Below are positions 37,209 through 47,036 of a stretch of 64,000 nucleotides of DNA, one piece after another; positions within the stretch are counted from its first letter, which is position 1; each line of letters opens with the position of its first letter. The stretch is from Candidatus Bathyarchaeota archaeon (GTDB lineage: Archaea > Thermoproteota > Bathyarchaeia > Bathyarchaeales > Bathycorpusculaceae). Location of the stretch: positions 1 through 64,000 of the forward strand of contig JAMDCQ010000003.1 of NCBI GenBank assembly GCA_023488905.1, in the 5' to 3' direction. The notes beneath the pieces are model-generated. The model made no database searches. It saw nothing but the letters and a program-made list of their open reading frames with translations, and was not told the DNA's origin. The position numbers and the translations under genes were made by a program.

Positions 37209-37745
37209 TTGCAAATCGTTATAAACCCAACCAGTCATACAACCCACCATGAAAGTCAGCCTTTCCACCAAACCCTCGCGGAGTACCGAAAACAACTCCA
37301 AAACAGCGCCGTAAAAGCCGCCTACCAAAGCCTAATCGGCTACGTCACCCAACTCAGGCATCACCTCAAAAAAACCCACCCCGCCTACTTCGTCTCCGAA
37401 GTCCACCCCGGCATGATGGACCACACCTACTTCTACTTCATCCCCCAAACGCTGAAGCGCCAAAAACTCAAAACCACAATCATCTTCTTCCATGACAACT
37501 TCAAATTCGAAGTCTGGCTCTCAGGCTGCAACAAAGCCGTACAGGCACGTTACTGGAAGCAGCTAAAAGAAGCCGACTTCACCAAGTCCCCCCTCGCTGC
37601 GGAAAAAAGGGGCAACTCCATAATCGAGCACACACTCAGCAGCAACCCAGACTTCACCAACCTTGAAGCCTTAACAAGCCAACTGGAAACCGCCCTCACA
37701 GCCTTCCTAAAAGACATAGAAACCACCCTGTTCAAGCAGGGCTAA
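37209..37745 (+). CDS. DUF7000-like protein
   Basis: FHQTLAEYRKQLQNSAVKAAYQSLIGYVTQLRHHLKKTHPAYFVSEVHPGMMDHTYFYFIPQTLKRQKLKTTIIFFHDNFKFEVWLSG; exact start uncertain. Confidence 0.55.
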   Translation: MQIVINPTSHTTHHESQPFHQTLAEYRKQLQNSAVKAAYQSLIGYVTQLRHHLKKTHPAYFVSEVHPGMMDHTYFYFIPQTLKRQKLKTTIIFFHDNFKFEVWLSGCNKAVQARYWKQLKEADFTKSPLAAEKRGNSIIEHTLSSNPDFTNLEALTSQLETALTAFLKDIETTLFKQG

Positions 37746-37784
37746 CCAGTTCTGCGTTTTTCTCGGCTGATTGGGATCTGTTTT

Positions 37785-38240
37785 TTTGGATGTAGTTGTT
37801 GCCGAAAACCCCCTATACACAACAACAACCAACGGGCTTTGCTGGCGGCTGTGTTTTGGCGTCTGCGTCGGGGGTGGGTTTCAGGTTGGTTGTGGCGTTA
37901 ACCGCAAGCAGTTCAGCTTGGCAAGCGCGGTTGGCGTGGAACAGCCGAGTTTGCTGCTCTCTGTGGGCCCCTATAAAAAGGCGAATCGGGTTGTCTCTTT
38001 ATGTGGCTGTGGAGGTTTACGGCACACCACACGACTGCAACTGAGAGCGGCTGCGTTTTGGGTTTGCAACGTGTTTCGGCTTCTGTTTCGGTGTGGCATA
38101 TGCGATTTCCTTCACACGGGATACATGGTTCCATGTTGAAGGCAACTGGATGTGGATGTGGGGGCATGTTGAGACCGTTTTTGTATTCACAAGAATCATT
38201 GAGCAGCAATGAACAGCGCAATGCAGTCGGGCACTAGCAT
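37785..38240. repeat. Long composite copy of dispersed repeat family
   Basis: Same two-module order as 8385-8860. Confidence 0.75.
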
Positions 38241-38558
38241 GGCCCATACAGACAACTTCCGCCCGCACCAACCACAACACCGCCGCGCCTAATAAAAAAT
38301 TTTCACGCTCAAAAAGCAGAACACAAAAAGCCATACTCAAACAGCAAACCCCAACCCACCACACCATCCAATACAAAAACTAAACCACCCACACGCCAAC
38401 CCACACCTAAAAAAACAAACCCCACAAACAAAAAAACACAACAAAACAACAATTCAAAACTAGAAGTAACATTTCAAACAAACCAAAGGGCGACTTTAAA
38501 AAATACACGAAGCTAAAGGTTGGTAACACAGGATATATCACTTGGATACCATGCATCA

Positions 38559-39620
38559 CTAACTTAGTGCCTTTACCTCTGATGGTTTCATTGTTCTAAG
38601 TTTGAAGGAGAGCTCTTTGTCAAAGCGATTACGTTCAAGGCCCTTACTACAGAATGGGAAGCCATGCCGAACGCAAATATTCTGTCGCCTCACGTTTTTT
38701 CGGAATTCTTTGATCATTAAATCAGTCCAGTTTCTGTGAATAAAATAGTCCTCTGATGTCTGCTCTAATTTCGGGTCGTAGTTATCAACCGTTTGGTCTA
38801 ATGGCCTGTATCGACAATCAGCAATTTGAACTTGCCATTCCCAACATTTCAGACGCTTTTTTTCCATCTCAGAGAAGGATACTTCCCAATTATAAATCAT
38901 AAAAACATAAAGATCCTTCTTGCGAAATCCGCACGAGTGAAGTAGATCAAGACTTTCCTTAACAACATTCCAGTCATTATAGCTCCAACCCCATGCAATG
39001 CGCATGTTTATGAAACCAGCTTCTTTTAGTTGTGTAGCAGTTTCTTTTTTTAGGAGCCTGGCATCGATCCCGCACTGCGACTCGCAATGGATACTTCTAC
39101 CCTTTTTTCTTTCAAATGCAATCTCCGATAGTATCCTTTCGATATTAGGATTAGCTAATAAATTGTTGTCATAGAAAACAATATGCTTAGATTTAATTTC
39201 CCTAAGAATTGAGTTTTTGTATGTAACATTTTTCTCAATTTTCCAGACACCACAGTATGGACATTGCCTGAAGCACCCTCTAGACGTGTGAATTATTTGG
39301 AACTCGCACTCAGAAAGCAAGTCATAGGCAGGAGAACATATTTCAGCCTCATTATGAATTCCGACAAAAACCTCATCGCAGCCCGACTGTTTACAATGCT
39401 CTGGCATTAGCGATGCATAGATACCCCCGACGATTATTTTTGCGTCTGGAAATAACGCTCGACATCGGCTTACGGAATCCCAAACAGGCTTATACCAATA
39501 AGTGAACGATGATGTTATTAGAATTAAATCTGGCTTAAAATCCCCTGATAATCTACCGTCTAAAGCAAGTTTAACTTCATTATTTGGGTCTTGGCGGTAA
39601 AAAGCACCAAGTTTCAACAA
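38559..39620 (-). CDS. Radical SAM protein with B12-binding-like N-terminal region
   Basis: PDLILITSSFTYWYKPVWDSVSRCRALFPDAKIIVGGIYASL; HTSRGCFRQCPYCGVWKIE (CxxxCxxC); N-terminal boundary uncertain. Confidence 0.75.
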   Translation of the reverse strand: MLKLGAFYRQDPNNEVKLALDGRLSGDFKPDLILITSSFTYWYKPVWDSVSRCRALFPDAKIIVGGIYASLMPEHCKQSGCDEVFVGIHNEAEICSPAYDLLSECEFQIIHTSRGCFRQCPYCGVWKIEKNVTYKNSILREIKSKHIVFYDNNLLANPNIERILSEIAFERKKGRSIHCESQCGIDARLLKKETATQLKEAGFINMRIAWGWSYNDWNVVKESLDLLHSCGFRKKDLYVFMIYNWEVSFSEMEKKRLKCWEWQVQIADCRYRPLDQTVDNYDPKLEQTSEDYFIHRNWTDLMIKEFRKNVRRQNICVRHGFPFCSKGLERNRFDKELSFKLRTMKPSEVKALS

Positions 39621-39886
39621 TCTATTGAAGTCATCAGAAATACGTTTGACAGCCGCATAAAAGTGATATTTACCTTTGTTTTCACATATACCTTGTTATT
39701 TTGGAGCAATTTCCTAAGCATGACCCTGACAGTACCTTGGGGAAGATTAAGACATTCCTTTGAAGCAAGATATGAAGGACAATACCACTCATCGCCTTCT
39801 TGTCTGCTTTCAAGGAACTCCAGCACTTCACCCAATGCGTTACTTTTTGCGCTTGAAGAGTCATTACTAGAACTTGCTGCAACCAA
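39614..39886 (-). CDS. Small winged-helix protein
   Basis: LGEVLEFLESRQEGDEWYCPSYLASKECLNLPQGTVRVMLRKLLQNNKVYVKT. Confidence 0.55.
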   Translation of the reverse strand: MVAASSSNDSSSAKSNALGEVLEFLESRQEGDEWYCPSYLASKECLNLPQGTVRVMLRKLLQNNKVYVKTKVNITFMRLSNVFLMTSIDC

Positions 39887-39978
39887 TTAGAAATGACCCC
39901 ACCCAACAGAATATTTATGCACGCGTAATAAGAGAACGCAAAAAAGGGAGATGTTGCAGTATAAAAGTGGAAGTAGGT

Positions 39979-40055
39979 TGGCGCCGCCGAAAGGACTCGA
40001 ACCTTTGACCTACTGATTAACAGTCAGTTGCACTACCGGGCTGTGCAACGGCGGC
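39979..40055 (-). tRNA. tRNA-Asn(GTT), 3' CCA encoded
   Basis: Reverse complement GCCGCCGTTGCACAG...CTGACTGTTAATCAG...GGTTCGAGTCCTTTCGGCGGCG-CCA. Confidence 0.93.
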
Positions 40056-40121
40056 AAACCACGATGCTTCTGTCACTTTCAGTTCCACAAAAGTATTTAA
40101 GCTTAGTCGTTGCTTGGCGCT

Positions 40122-41600
40122 TTATTCTATCTCTCTAACCTTATGCTTCGCAATAGCAGAGAAGCCCTTGTAGAATTCCTTCATGATGGGACTGTACCAT
40201 TTATCGTTAAAAGACCAATCCAGCAGGTTATCCACCCAGTAAAAGTCATGTTCAGCGCACTGAATCAGCAGCTCTCGGTGGCGCTCGCTTAGTTTGGTTT
40301 TGGTGAACCAGTCCTTATTAGTCAAGTGCCCCAGTGGAACAAAGAAAAGAGGCACGATTAGGCTGCGCATGCCCTTGAGGTCATCGACGAGGTCCATGGT
40401 TTTAGCGATGTCTTCTTCGGTTTCGTCAGGCAACCCCACGATTAAGGTGCATGCAGGAACCAAGTTGTTATCATGAGCTAACCCCATCCCCTCAACAACA
40501 ACATCAGGCCATTTATCGGCGCTAAACGGGTGAGCTTTAGCAGGCATAATCTTTTTCGCGATCTCAGGGGAACCTGTTTCTATGCCTATCTCCACGCCCC
40601 ACCAATCCTGCTTCTGCTGGATAATCTCTGAGATCTGACGAAACACCTTAGGCGACGAAGCAACAGCAGCAAGGGAACAATGGCTCCAGCTGATGCTATC
40701 AACCCGTTTCATAACCATTTGATGCATCTGCAACAGTTTTTCTGGGTCGGGGGTGGTGTTTTTTGAGCCATAAAGCATAACGTCTTCGGCGTGGAGGCAG
40801 GCGCCATTAACCTTTCCAGAGTTTAGGTTTACGTTTAGTTCGCGCTCGATTTTTTCGGGAGGATACCACCTTAGGGGTCGCAGGGTTACGTTACAAAACT
40901 GGCAGCCCCTGCAGCAGCCCCTGCCGATCTCAAGTAAACCGTTAATCGAGGGCTTCTGGATGTCAGGGATCTCGTCTATACTAGGCGTTTCGCCTAAGTC
41001 TACTTCATAGTGGCTCGGTAAGTCTTGACCTTCGACGGCGGCTTTGAAGAGTTTGCCAACAACGTTTTCGCCTTCGCCTTCTAAGATGCAGTCTATGCCC
41101 AAGCCTTTTGCTGCTTTCTCGCGGTAGTGGAACTGCCATACACCGGGTCCGCCAACGATGATTTTCAGTCCGTTCTTTTTGGCTTCGCGTACCTGAGGAC
41201 TTCTCAACAGCGCTTGAAAATGCTTGGCTAAATAGGGTTCTTTCTTGAAGATTGAGGCTAGCGTTGTTGATGCTGGCCCCAAACCGAAGGGATCCATAGC
41301 GTGGACGCCCAGCACTTTTGCGTCTTTGAGGTGTTTTCCTAAGTGGTGGGGGCTTACTGTGTCAACTTTGAAGCCTTCTTTTATCAGTTGTGCTTCGGTT
41401 TTTCTAAGGCCATACGGCGCGGTCCAAGGATGGTCGCTTGTTGTTTCTATAGGTGGGAAAAAGAGGTAGCTATAAAGCCACTCTGGCAAAAAATTGGGCG
41501 GAGCGCAAGTGCCGAACCCCAGAAACTCGTTGTGATGGTAATTACTCATCAACGTTCGGTCTGCAGTTAAAAGTACATCCGCGCTCTGTTTATTCTCCAT
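40122..41600 (-). CDS. B12-binding-like radical SAM enzyme
   Basis: LLTADRTLMSNYHHNEFLGFGTCAPPNFLPEWLYSYLFFPP; GRGCCRGCQFCN (CxxxCxxC). Confidence 0.85.
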   Translation of the reverse strand: MENKQSADVLLTADRTLMSNYHHNEFLGFGTCAPPNFLPEWLYSYLFFPPIETTSDHPWTAPYGLRKTEAQLIKEGFKVDTVSPHHLGKHLKDAKVLGVHAMDPFGLGPASTTLASIFKKEPYLAKHFQALLRSPQVREAKKNGLKIIVGGPGVWQFHYREKAAKGLGIDCILEGEGENVVGKLFKAAVEGQDLPSHYEVDLGETPSIDEIPDIQKPSINGLLEIGRGCCRGCQFCNVTLRPLRWYPPEKIERELNVNLNSGKVNGACLHAEDVMLYGSKNTTPDPEKLLQMHQMVMKRVDSISWSHCSLAAVASSPKVFRQISEIIQQKQDWWGVEIGIETGSPEIAKKIMPAKAHPFSADKWPDVVVEGMGLAHDNNLVPACTLIVGLPDETEEDIAKTMDLVDDLKGMRSLIVPLFFVPLGHLTNKDWFTKTKLSERHRELLIQCAEHDFYWVDNLLDWSFNDKWYSPIMKEFYKGFSAIAKHKVREIE

Positions 41601-41889
41601 AAGCTAGCCTCCTTTGAAACTGCTTTTTGGACAAAATTGTGTCATTCAGTAGGGAGATATAACTTTATCGTAGTTTACGGTTGGCCGCTTGCTTTCCTAT
41701 GTTTAATTCAGTAGGTTTAGCGGGTTTTTCTTTCAACTTTTCTTTTTTCTATGCCAATTGCCCTCACACAAACGGTATTTATGTAAACTCCAAAAGCTAA
41801 TATCTGTACATTGAATATCCTACTTTTGCCTGTTAACTAGAAAAATGTATATCAAGGTTAACGTAGAACTTAACTGAGAAATATATTTA

Positions 41890-42468
41890 GTGAAGGGGAT
41901 TGCTTTGAAAACAATGGTAGAGTTTAGATGGCACGGTAGAGGCGGTCAGGGCGCTTGGACAGCCAGCGAACTTTTGGCTAGAACAGCCCTCGACGAAGGC
42001 AAATACATCCAGTCATTCCCAGAGTTCGGGCCTGAACGGATGGGTGCGCCGGTAACTGCTTTTACCCGAATCAGCAGCGAACCAATCAGGTTACACTGTG
42101 CAATTTACGACCCAGACGTTGTGGTAGTTTTAGATAACACTTTACTAAAAACGGTGCCAGTTACAGCTGGATTAAACCGTGAAGAAGACTGCATAATCAT
42201 TAACTCAAGCGAGGAACCAGCCGCGCTAAAAGAGACCTTAAGAGTTGTGAAAGGTAAAGTTTGGACGGTTCCCGCAACTGAAATCGCCCTCAAAATTCTT
42301 GGTGCTCCAATTACAAACACTGCTTTGCTAGGTGTAGTAGCTAAAGCAACTAATATCGTTACTTTGGATGGAATACAGAAAACCCTTAAGGGTCGATTCC
42401 GCGCTGACTTGGCAGAGAAAAACTTTGCAGTGGTTCAAGAAGCATACCGAGAGGCAAAAGTCATATGA
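41890..42468 (+). CDS. porG: Pyruvate/2-oxoacid:ferredoxin oxidoreductase gamma subunit
   Basis: VEFRWHGRGGQGAWTASELLARTALDEGKYIQSFPEFGPERMGAPVTAF. Confidence 0.92.
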   Translation: MKGIALKTMVEFRWHGRGGQGAWTASELLARTALDEGKYIQSFPEFGPERMGAPVTAFTRISSEPIRLHCAIYDPDVVVVLDNTLLKTVPVTAGLNREEDCIIINSSEEPAALKETLRVVKGKVWTVPATEIALKILGAPITNTALLGVVAKATNIVTLDGIQKTLKGRFRADLAEKNFAVVQEAYREAKVI

Positions 42469-42755
42469 GCAACAAAGAAAAAACGTGGAAAGAAATCTCC
42501 ATCGCAGGCGTCCCACCTAAATCCAGTATCGGATTTTTGACAGGTGACTGGAAAACCTACATGCCCATCCGTGATTTAGAAAAATGCACCATCTGTTTGA
42601 CCTGCGTGATGCTCTGCCCCGAAGGCGCAATCGCTTTCCTTCCTGAGAAAAACAAAATCCAAATCGACTTAGGCTTCTGCAAGGGCTGCGGAATATGTGC
42701 AAACGAATGCCCAACAAAAGCGATAACCATGAAGATGCCTGAGGAGGAAGAATAA
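42465..42755 (+). CDS. porD: 2-oxoacid:ferredoxin oxidoreductase delta (2x4Fe-4S) subunit
   Basis: CTICLTCVMLCPEGAI ... CKGCGICANECPTKAI. Confidence 0.92.
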   Translation: MSNKEKTWKEISIAGVPPKSSIGFLTGDWKTYMPIRDLEKCTICLTCVMLCPEGAIAFLPEKNKIQIDLGFCKGCGICANECPTKAITMKMPEEEE

Positions 42756-42756
42756 C

Positions 42757-43989
42757 ATGGAACATCAGATTAAACGAGACACCGTGGCTATGAACGGCGA
42801 CGAAGCAGTGGCGTTTGCAGTTAAACAATGCGACGTTGACGTTGTGGCAGCCTATCCAATCACACCTCAAACAATCATCGTCGAAAAATTCAGCGAGTAC
42901 GTTGCCAACGGCGAAGTCCAAACCCAATACGTCTGCACCGAATCTGAACACAGCGCCATGACCGCGTGTCTTGCTGCCGCTGCGGCAGGGGCAAGAACCT
43001 TCACTGCGAGCGCCTCCGCAGGCTTAGCGTTGATGCATGAGATGCTTTTTGTCACCTCTGGTTCGCGTGTGCCGGTTGTGATGGCAGTTGCAAACCGTGC
43101 GTTATCTGCACCACTAAACATACATGGTGACCACTCTGATGCAATGGCTGAACGCGACAGCGGATGGATACAAATCTACGTTGAAAACGCTCAAGAAGCA
43201 TATGACTCAATCATTCAGGCATTCAAAATAGCAGAAGACACAACCATCTCGATACCGCTTATGGTTTGCTTAGACGGTTTCACAATCAGCCACACACTTG
43301 AACGAGTCGATATTTTACCCGATGACTTAGTAAAGCACTACGTCGGCGAGCGCGGATACCCAATGGTGCTTACTCATGAAGGCAAAACAGTGCCCTTCAA
43401 ACTTGACCCGGCTAACCCTATGACGATGGGGCCAAATGCATTACAGAACTATTACTTCGAGTTCAAGCGTCAACAAGAAGAAGCTATGAAACATGCTCTC
43501 AAACGGATTCGAGAAATCAACAGCGAATATGCTAAAATCAGCGGTCGAGGATACGGGAACGGTCTAGTTGACAAATACCAGTTAGATGACGCCGAAATCG
43601 CAATCGTGGTACTGGGCTCAACTGCTGGAACCCTTAAAGTAATCGTTGACCAACTTCGCCAAGAAGGCATAAAAGCAGGTGTCCTGCGAATTCGATCGTT
43701 TAGGCCCTTCCCAGTCGAAGACGTAATACATGCGCTAAAGGATGTCAAAGCTGTTGCAGTTATGGATAAGAGCATGAGCCCCGGTGGCTTAGGTGCAGCA
43801 GTCTTTAGCGAAGTACGAAATGCACTCTATGACTCCAAGCAGCGCCCGATATTAGTGAACTACATCTTCGGTTTAGGCGGACGAGACAACAGTCCACGAG
43901 ACCTGCGCAAAGTCTACGAAGACCTACTGCATATAGCTAGGACAGGGCAAGCGGAGAAAGCCGTGAACTATTTAGGATTAAGGGAGTAA
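42757..43989 (+). CDS. porA: 2-oxoacid:ferredoxin oxidoreductase alpha subunit
   Basis: MNGDEAVAFAVKQCDVDVVAAYPITPQTIIVEKFSEYVANGE. Confidence 0.92.
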   Translation: MEHQIKRDTVAMNGDEAVAFAVKQCDVDVVAAYPITPQTIIVEKFSEYVANGEVQTQYVCTESEHSAMTACLAAAAAGARTFTASASAGLALMHEMLFVTSGSRVPVVMAVANRALSAPLNIHGDHSDAMAERDSGWIQIYVENAQEAYDSIIQAFKIAEDTTISIPLMVCLDGFTISHTLERVDILPDDLVKHYVGERGYPMVLTHEGKTVPFKLDPANPMTMGPNALQNYYFEFKRQQEEAMKHALKRIREINSEYAKISGRGYGNGLVDKYQLDDAEIAIVVLGSTAGTLKVIVDQLRQEGIKAGVLRIRSFRPFPVEDVIHALKDVKAVAVMDKSMSPGGLGAAVFSEVRNALYDSKQRPILVNYIFGLGGRDNSPRDLRKVYEDLLHIARTGQAEKAVNYLGLRE

Positions 43990-44004
43990 AAGGAGGAAAA
44001 GAAA

Positions 44005-44976
44005 ATGACAACTCAAGAATGGAAATTCACAGCCAAAGACATCGCAGCAAAACCCGACCTATTCCTGTCAGGCCATCGTGCATGTGCAGGATGCGCACCT
44101 GTATCAGTGCTTAGATTAGTCATGAAAGCCACCCGCGGACCCACAATCGTAACCCAAGCAACCGGTTGCATGGAAATCGTCGGCTCAATCTACCCCTACA
44201 CATCTTGGGCTCTACCCTGGCTCCACACTGCCTTTGAGAACGCCGCTGCAAACGCTTCCGGCATCGACGCAGCCATAAAAATCATGCGCAAAAAAGGCAA
44301 AATCAAAGATGAGTATGTCGATGTCATCGCCATAGCAGGCGATGGTGGAACCCTCGACATCGGTCTACAAGCCCTCTCAGGCGCAGTTGAACGTGGTCAC
44401 GACTTTCTTTTTGTCCTCTATGACAACGAAGGATACATGAACACTGGCATACAGCGAAGCAGCTCCACACCCATTGGTGCATCCACTACAACCAGTCCAG
44501 CAGGCTCAGTAATCCCGGGTAAACTGGAAAAGAAAAAGCCCATCACTGAAATCATGCTTGCACACGAAATGGAATACGTCGCCACCGCTACGCCTTACTA
44601 CTGGAAAGACCTCATTACCAAAGTTCGCAAAGGCTTAGAAGTTGAAGGACCCGCTTTCCTTCATGTATTCGCGCCATGCCCAAGAGGCTGGAGAAGTGAC
44701 CCCGCAAAATCCATGGAATACTCCAAACTCTCAGTCGAAACCTGTGTGTTCCCAATCTGGGAGGCAGTCAACGGCAAACGCCAACTATCTACACCCAGCA
44801 AAGTCATCTCTTTAGCGCCACAGAAAAAGAAGCCAGTTAAAGCTTACCTCGAAGGACAAGGCAGATTCCGTCACCTCTTCACACCACAGAACGCACATAT
44901 CATCGAAGAGATTCAGCGCTCAACTGATGAACGCTGGGAAAAGCTACTCCAGAAATGCGCTTCAGGCGCAACCTAA
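44005..44976 (+). CDS. porB: 2-oxoacid:ferredoxin oxidoreductase beta subunit
   Basis: SGHRACAGCAPVSVLRLVMKA ... AIAGDGGTLDIGLQALSGAVERGHDFLFVLYDNEGYMNTGIQRS. Confidence 0.92.
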   Translation: MTTQEWKFTAKDIAAKPDLFLSGHRACAGCAPVSVLRLVMKATRGPTIVTQATGCMEIVGSIYPYTSWALPWLHTAFENAAANASGIDAAIKIMRKKGKIKDEYVDVIAIAGDGGTLDIGLQALSGAVERGHDFLFVLYDNEGYMNTGIQRSSSTPIGASTTTSPAGSVIPGKLEKKKPITEIMLAHEMEYVATATPYYWKDLITKVRKGLEVEGPAFLHVFAPCPRGWRSDPAKSMEYSKLSVETCVFPIWEAVNGKRQLSTPSKVISLAPQKKKPVKAYLEGQGRFRHLFTPQNAHIIEEIQRSTDERWEKLLQKCASGAT

Positions 44977-45001
44977 ACTTTTCTTTTTTGTTTTAATTAA
45001 A

Positions 45002-45279
45002 CGGTAGATCAAAAAAATCTTGTTTGTGTACTTGTTGTTTTTTGTGCTGTTGATTTTTGTGGAGAAAAATACAGTCGATACGTGCTTTCACATTCGCATG
45101 GTGGTGGTTTCAACATGCTTCTATGTTGGGCGTGTGGAGAAAACCTCACAGCCCACACCGAAACAGACGATGAGAAACAGCCTGAACCCAAAACGCAAAC
45201 GCACCCAGTTGCCGTCGTGTGGTGTGCCGTAAACCAAAACACCCACATAAAGAGCCAAAACAAAAAATTTGATCTACTG
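45002..45279 (+). repeat. MITE-like element, copy 1 of 278-bp inverted pair
   Basis: cggtagatcaaaaaaatcttg ... caaaaaatttgatctactg; reverse complement of 48444-48721. Confidence 0.92.
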
Positions 45280-45332
45280 CAAAATAAAGTGTTGATTTTT
45301 TTAATTTAAGGTTGAGTCAGCCACGCGTAGGT

Positions 45333-46001
45333 TTACTGGGTGGAGACAGAGATAACGATGTTCATGCTGAAGTCAGTTAAATCGCCGGTGTCTGCAGCTA
45401 CCTTTAACGTCAGGATTGCGGCTACCATTGCGCCTGCTGCAATTGTGCTACCTTGTTTGTTCCATGTTAGGGTTAATTTGTCGCTTGCATCTGTGGGAGT
45501 CCATGATGATGCAGTCATGCTCAAAGTTGCTGCCGTGTTGCCTGTGTTTTTTATGTAGATCGTTTTTGTTGCTTCATCACCTGGGTGGAGGGTTCCCCAA
45601 ATTATATTATCGCAGGTTGTTATTGCGTTCCCGTCTTCGTATATGGCGAGGTTTAGGGTGCTCGTTATGGTATTCTGTTGGTTATTGCTGTCAGTTTGGC
45701 TGTGGCTGTTTTGGTTGTTTCCGTTGGTTGTGGGACTTGGTGTTGCGTTAATGGTGATGTTTTGGTTGCTTTGGTTGTTTGTGCCGGTTACGGTGTTTTG
45801 TTGGTCATTGGTTTCGGTGTTGTTTGGATCAGTGTTATCTTGGCTGGTTGGTCCGTTGATTGTTTTGGCGGGCGGGATGTAATTTGGGGTGGTGGGTTGG
45901 GTGCTGAGCACTGCTGCTGTTACGGCGGTTAAGGTTATTGCGACTGTGAGTAGTGCCGCCAGTGGTATTATGAGTGGTTTGTTGATTGGCAATCTATTCA
46001 C
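45333..46001 (-). CDS. Secreted/anchored protein with N/T/Q-rich linker and TasA/camelysin-like C-terminal beta domain
   Basis: N-terminal hydrophobic segment; QNTVTGTNNQSNQNITINA low complexity; TLHPGDEATKTIYIKNTGNTAATLSM. Confidence 0.6.
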   Translation of the reverse strand: MNRLPINKPLIIPLAALLTVAITLTAVTAAVLSTQPTTPNYIPPAKTINGPTSQDNTDPNNTETNDQQNTVTGTNNQSNQNITINATPSPTTNGNNQNSHSQTDSNNQQNTITSTLNLAIYEDGNAITTCDNIIWGTLHPGDEATKTIYIKNTGNTAATLSMTASSWTPTDASDKLTLTWNKQGSTIAAGAMVAAILTLKVAADTGDLTDFSMNIVISVSTQ

Positions 46002-46132
46002 AGAAACATCTGTGTATATTACATCTTAATAAACAATATAGATGGCGCTTACTAACACACCAAACTGTTCAACAACCATACAAAATATGGAGCCAACTAC
46101 AAATAGCCCAAAACCTTTACTTGGCATACATT

Positions 46133-46813
46133 TTACTCTTCTTTCGACAAATCCAAAGCCAACACACTATAAACCGCGTCAGCAATCACCTGTGCCCCCT
46201 CAACCTTAGGATGCACGCCATCACCAAAATAATCCGGATGATCTAGAAGCGGCGTGTAGGCATCAACCAACGACACCCCAGTCACGTTTGCGACCTCGCT
46301 AATACTTGGAATAATCATTTGGGTGAGCAGGGTTCCGTTGAGATTTGCGTCGTTTTCGAATATCGGCGGCGGCAGCACAATGTACACTTTTGGTTTGCTT
46401 GACAGCGATTGGAACTCGCTTAGCAAACTGAGGTAGTCCGATATGAATTGCTCTTTGGATATGTTTAGGTCGTTGTCTGCATCGTTTGTTCCAAGCATAA
46501 CAACCACGATGTCTGGCTGGAACTGCTTGGCAAGCTCAAACGCCGTCGTGTTCATGTATGCACTCTCTGATTTGAGCGAAACCGTGACCCCGCCGACGCC
46601 AAAATCGCTTATCACATAGTTGGAGCCCAACTTTTCCCATAGGTAAAGCGTGTATTCGGTGCCTCTGGTTATGCTGTCGCCCACACAAGCGACGCGCACA
46701 GGGCTTTGAGGCGTCTGCTCGTTTGTGATGGCGGCAAGCATAACTGCCTCCAAGCTTGCTGCAACTAGCAACACTGTAACGGCAAGCGCCAGCAGCTTCA
46801 CGGTGCGATTCAT
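46133..46813 (-). CDS. SGNH/GDSL hydrolase, secreted
   Basis: VACVGDSITRGTEYTLYLWEKL, VVVMLGTNDADND, GDGVHPKVEGAQVIADAV. Confidence 0.88.
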   Translation of the reverse strand: MNRTVKLLALAVTVLLVAASLEAVMLAAITNEQTPQSPVRVACVGDSITRGTEYTLYLWEKLGSNYVISDFGVGGVTVSLKSESAYMNTTAFELAKQFQPDIVVVMLGTNDADNDLNISKEQFISDYLSLLSEFQSLSSKPKVYIVLPPPIFENDANLNGTLLTQMIIPSISEVANVTGVSLVDAYTPLLDHPDYFGDGVHPKVEGAQVIADAVYSVLALDLSKEE

Positions 46814-47036
46814 GCCTGCATGTTACTCTTATTCTGCTTTTAAACATTAAATCTAAAGCTGAAATTGCTGTTTGGATGAATCAGCCCGCTTTCTTGGTCA
46901 ATATGTTAATATCTTTCAACATAACTTTAAGCTGTAAACGCAACGCTAAGCACATTTCTGTTTAGCACCCTAAAGTTGGATATTCAACCAATTCTGGAAA
47001 AAAAATAACGTTGAAAATAATTCGGAAGAAAGAAAC

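Noticed and set aside
45009-45263. ORFs such as MFWLFMWVFWFTAHHTTATGCVCVLGSGC... recurring at 33133, 45009 and 48361
   Set aside because: They recur only because the underlying nucleotide repeat recurs; the frames shift or break in divergent copies and lack protein-like composition.
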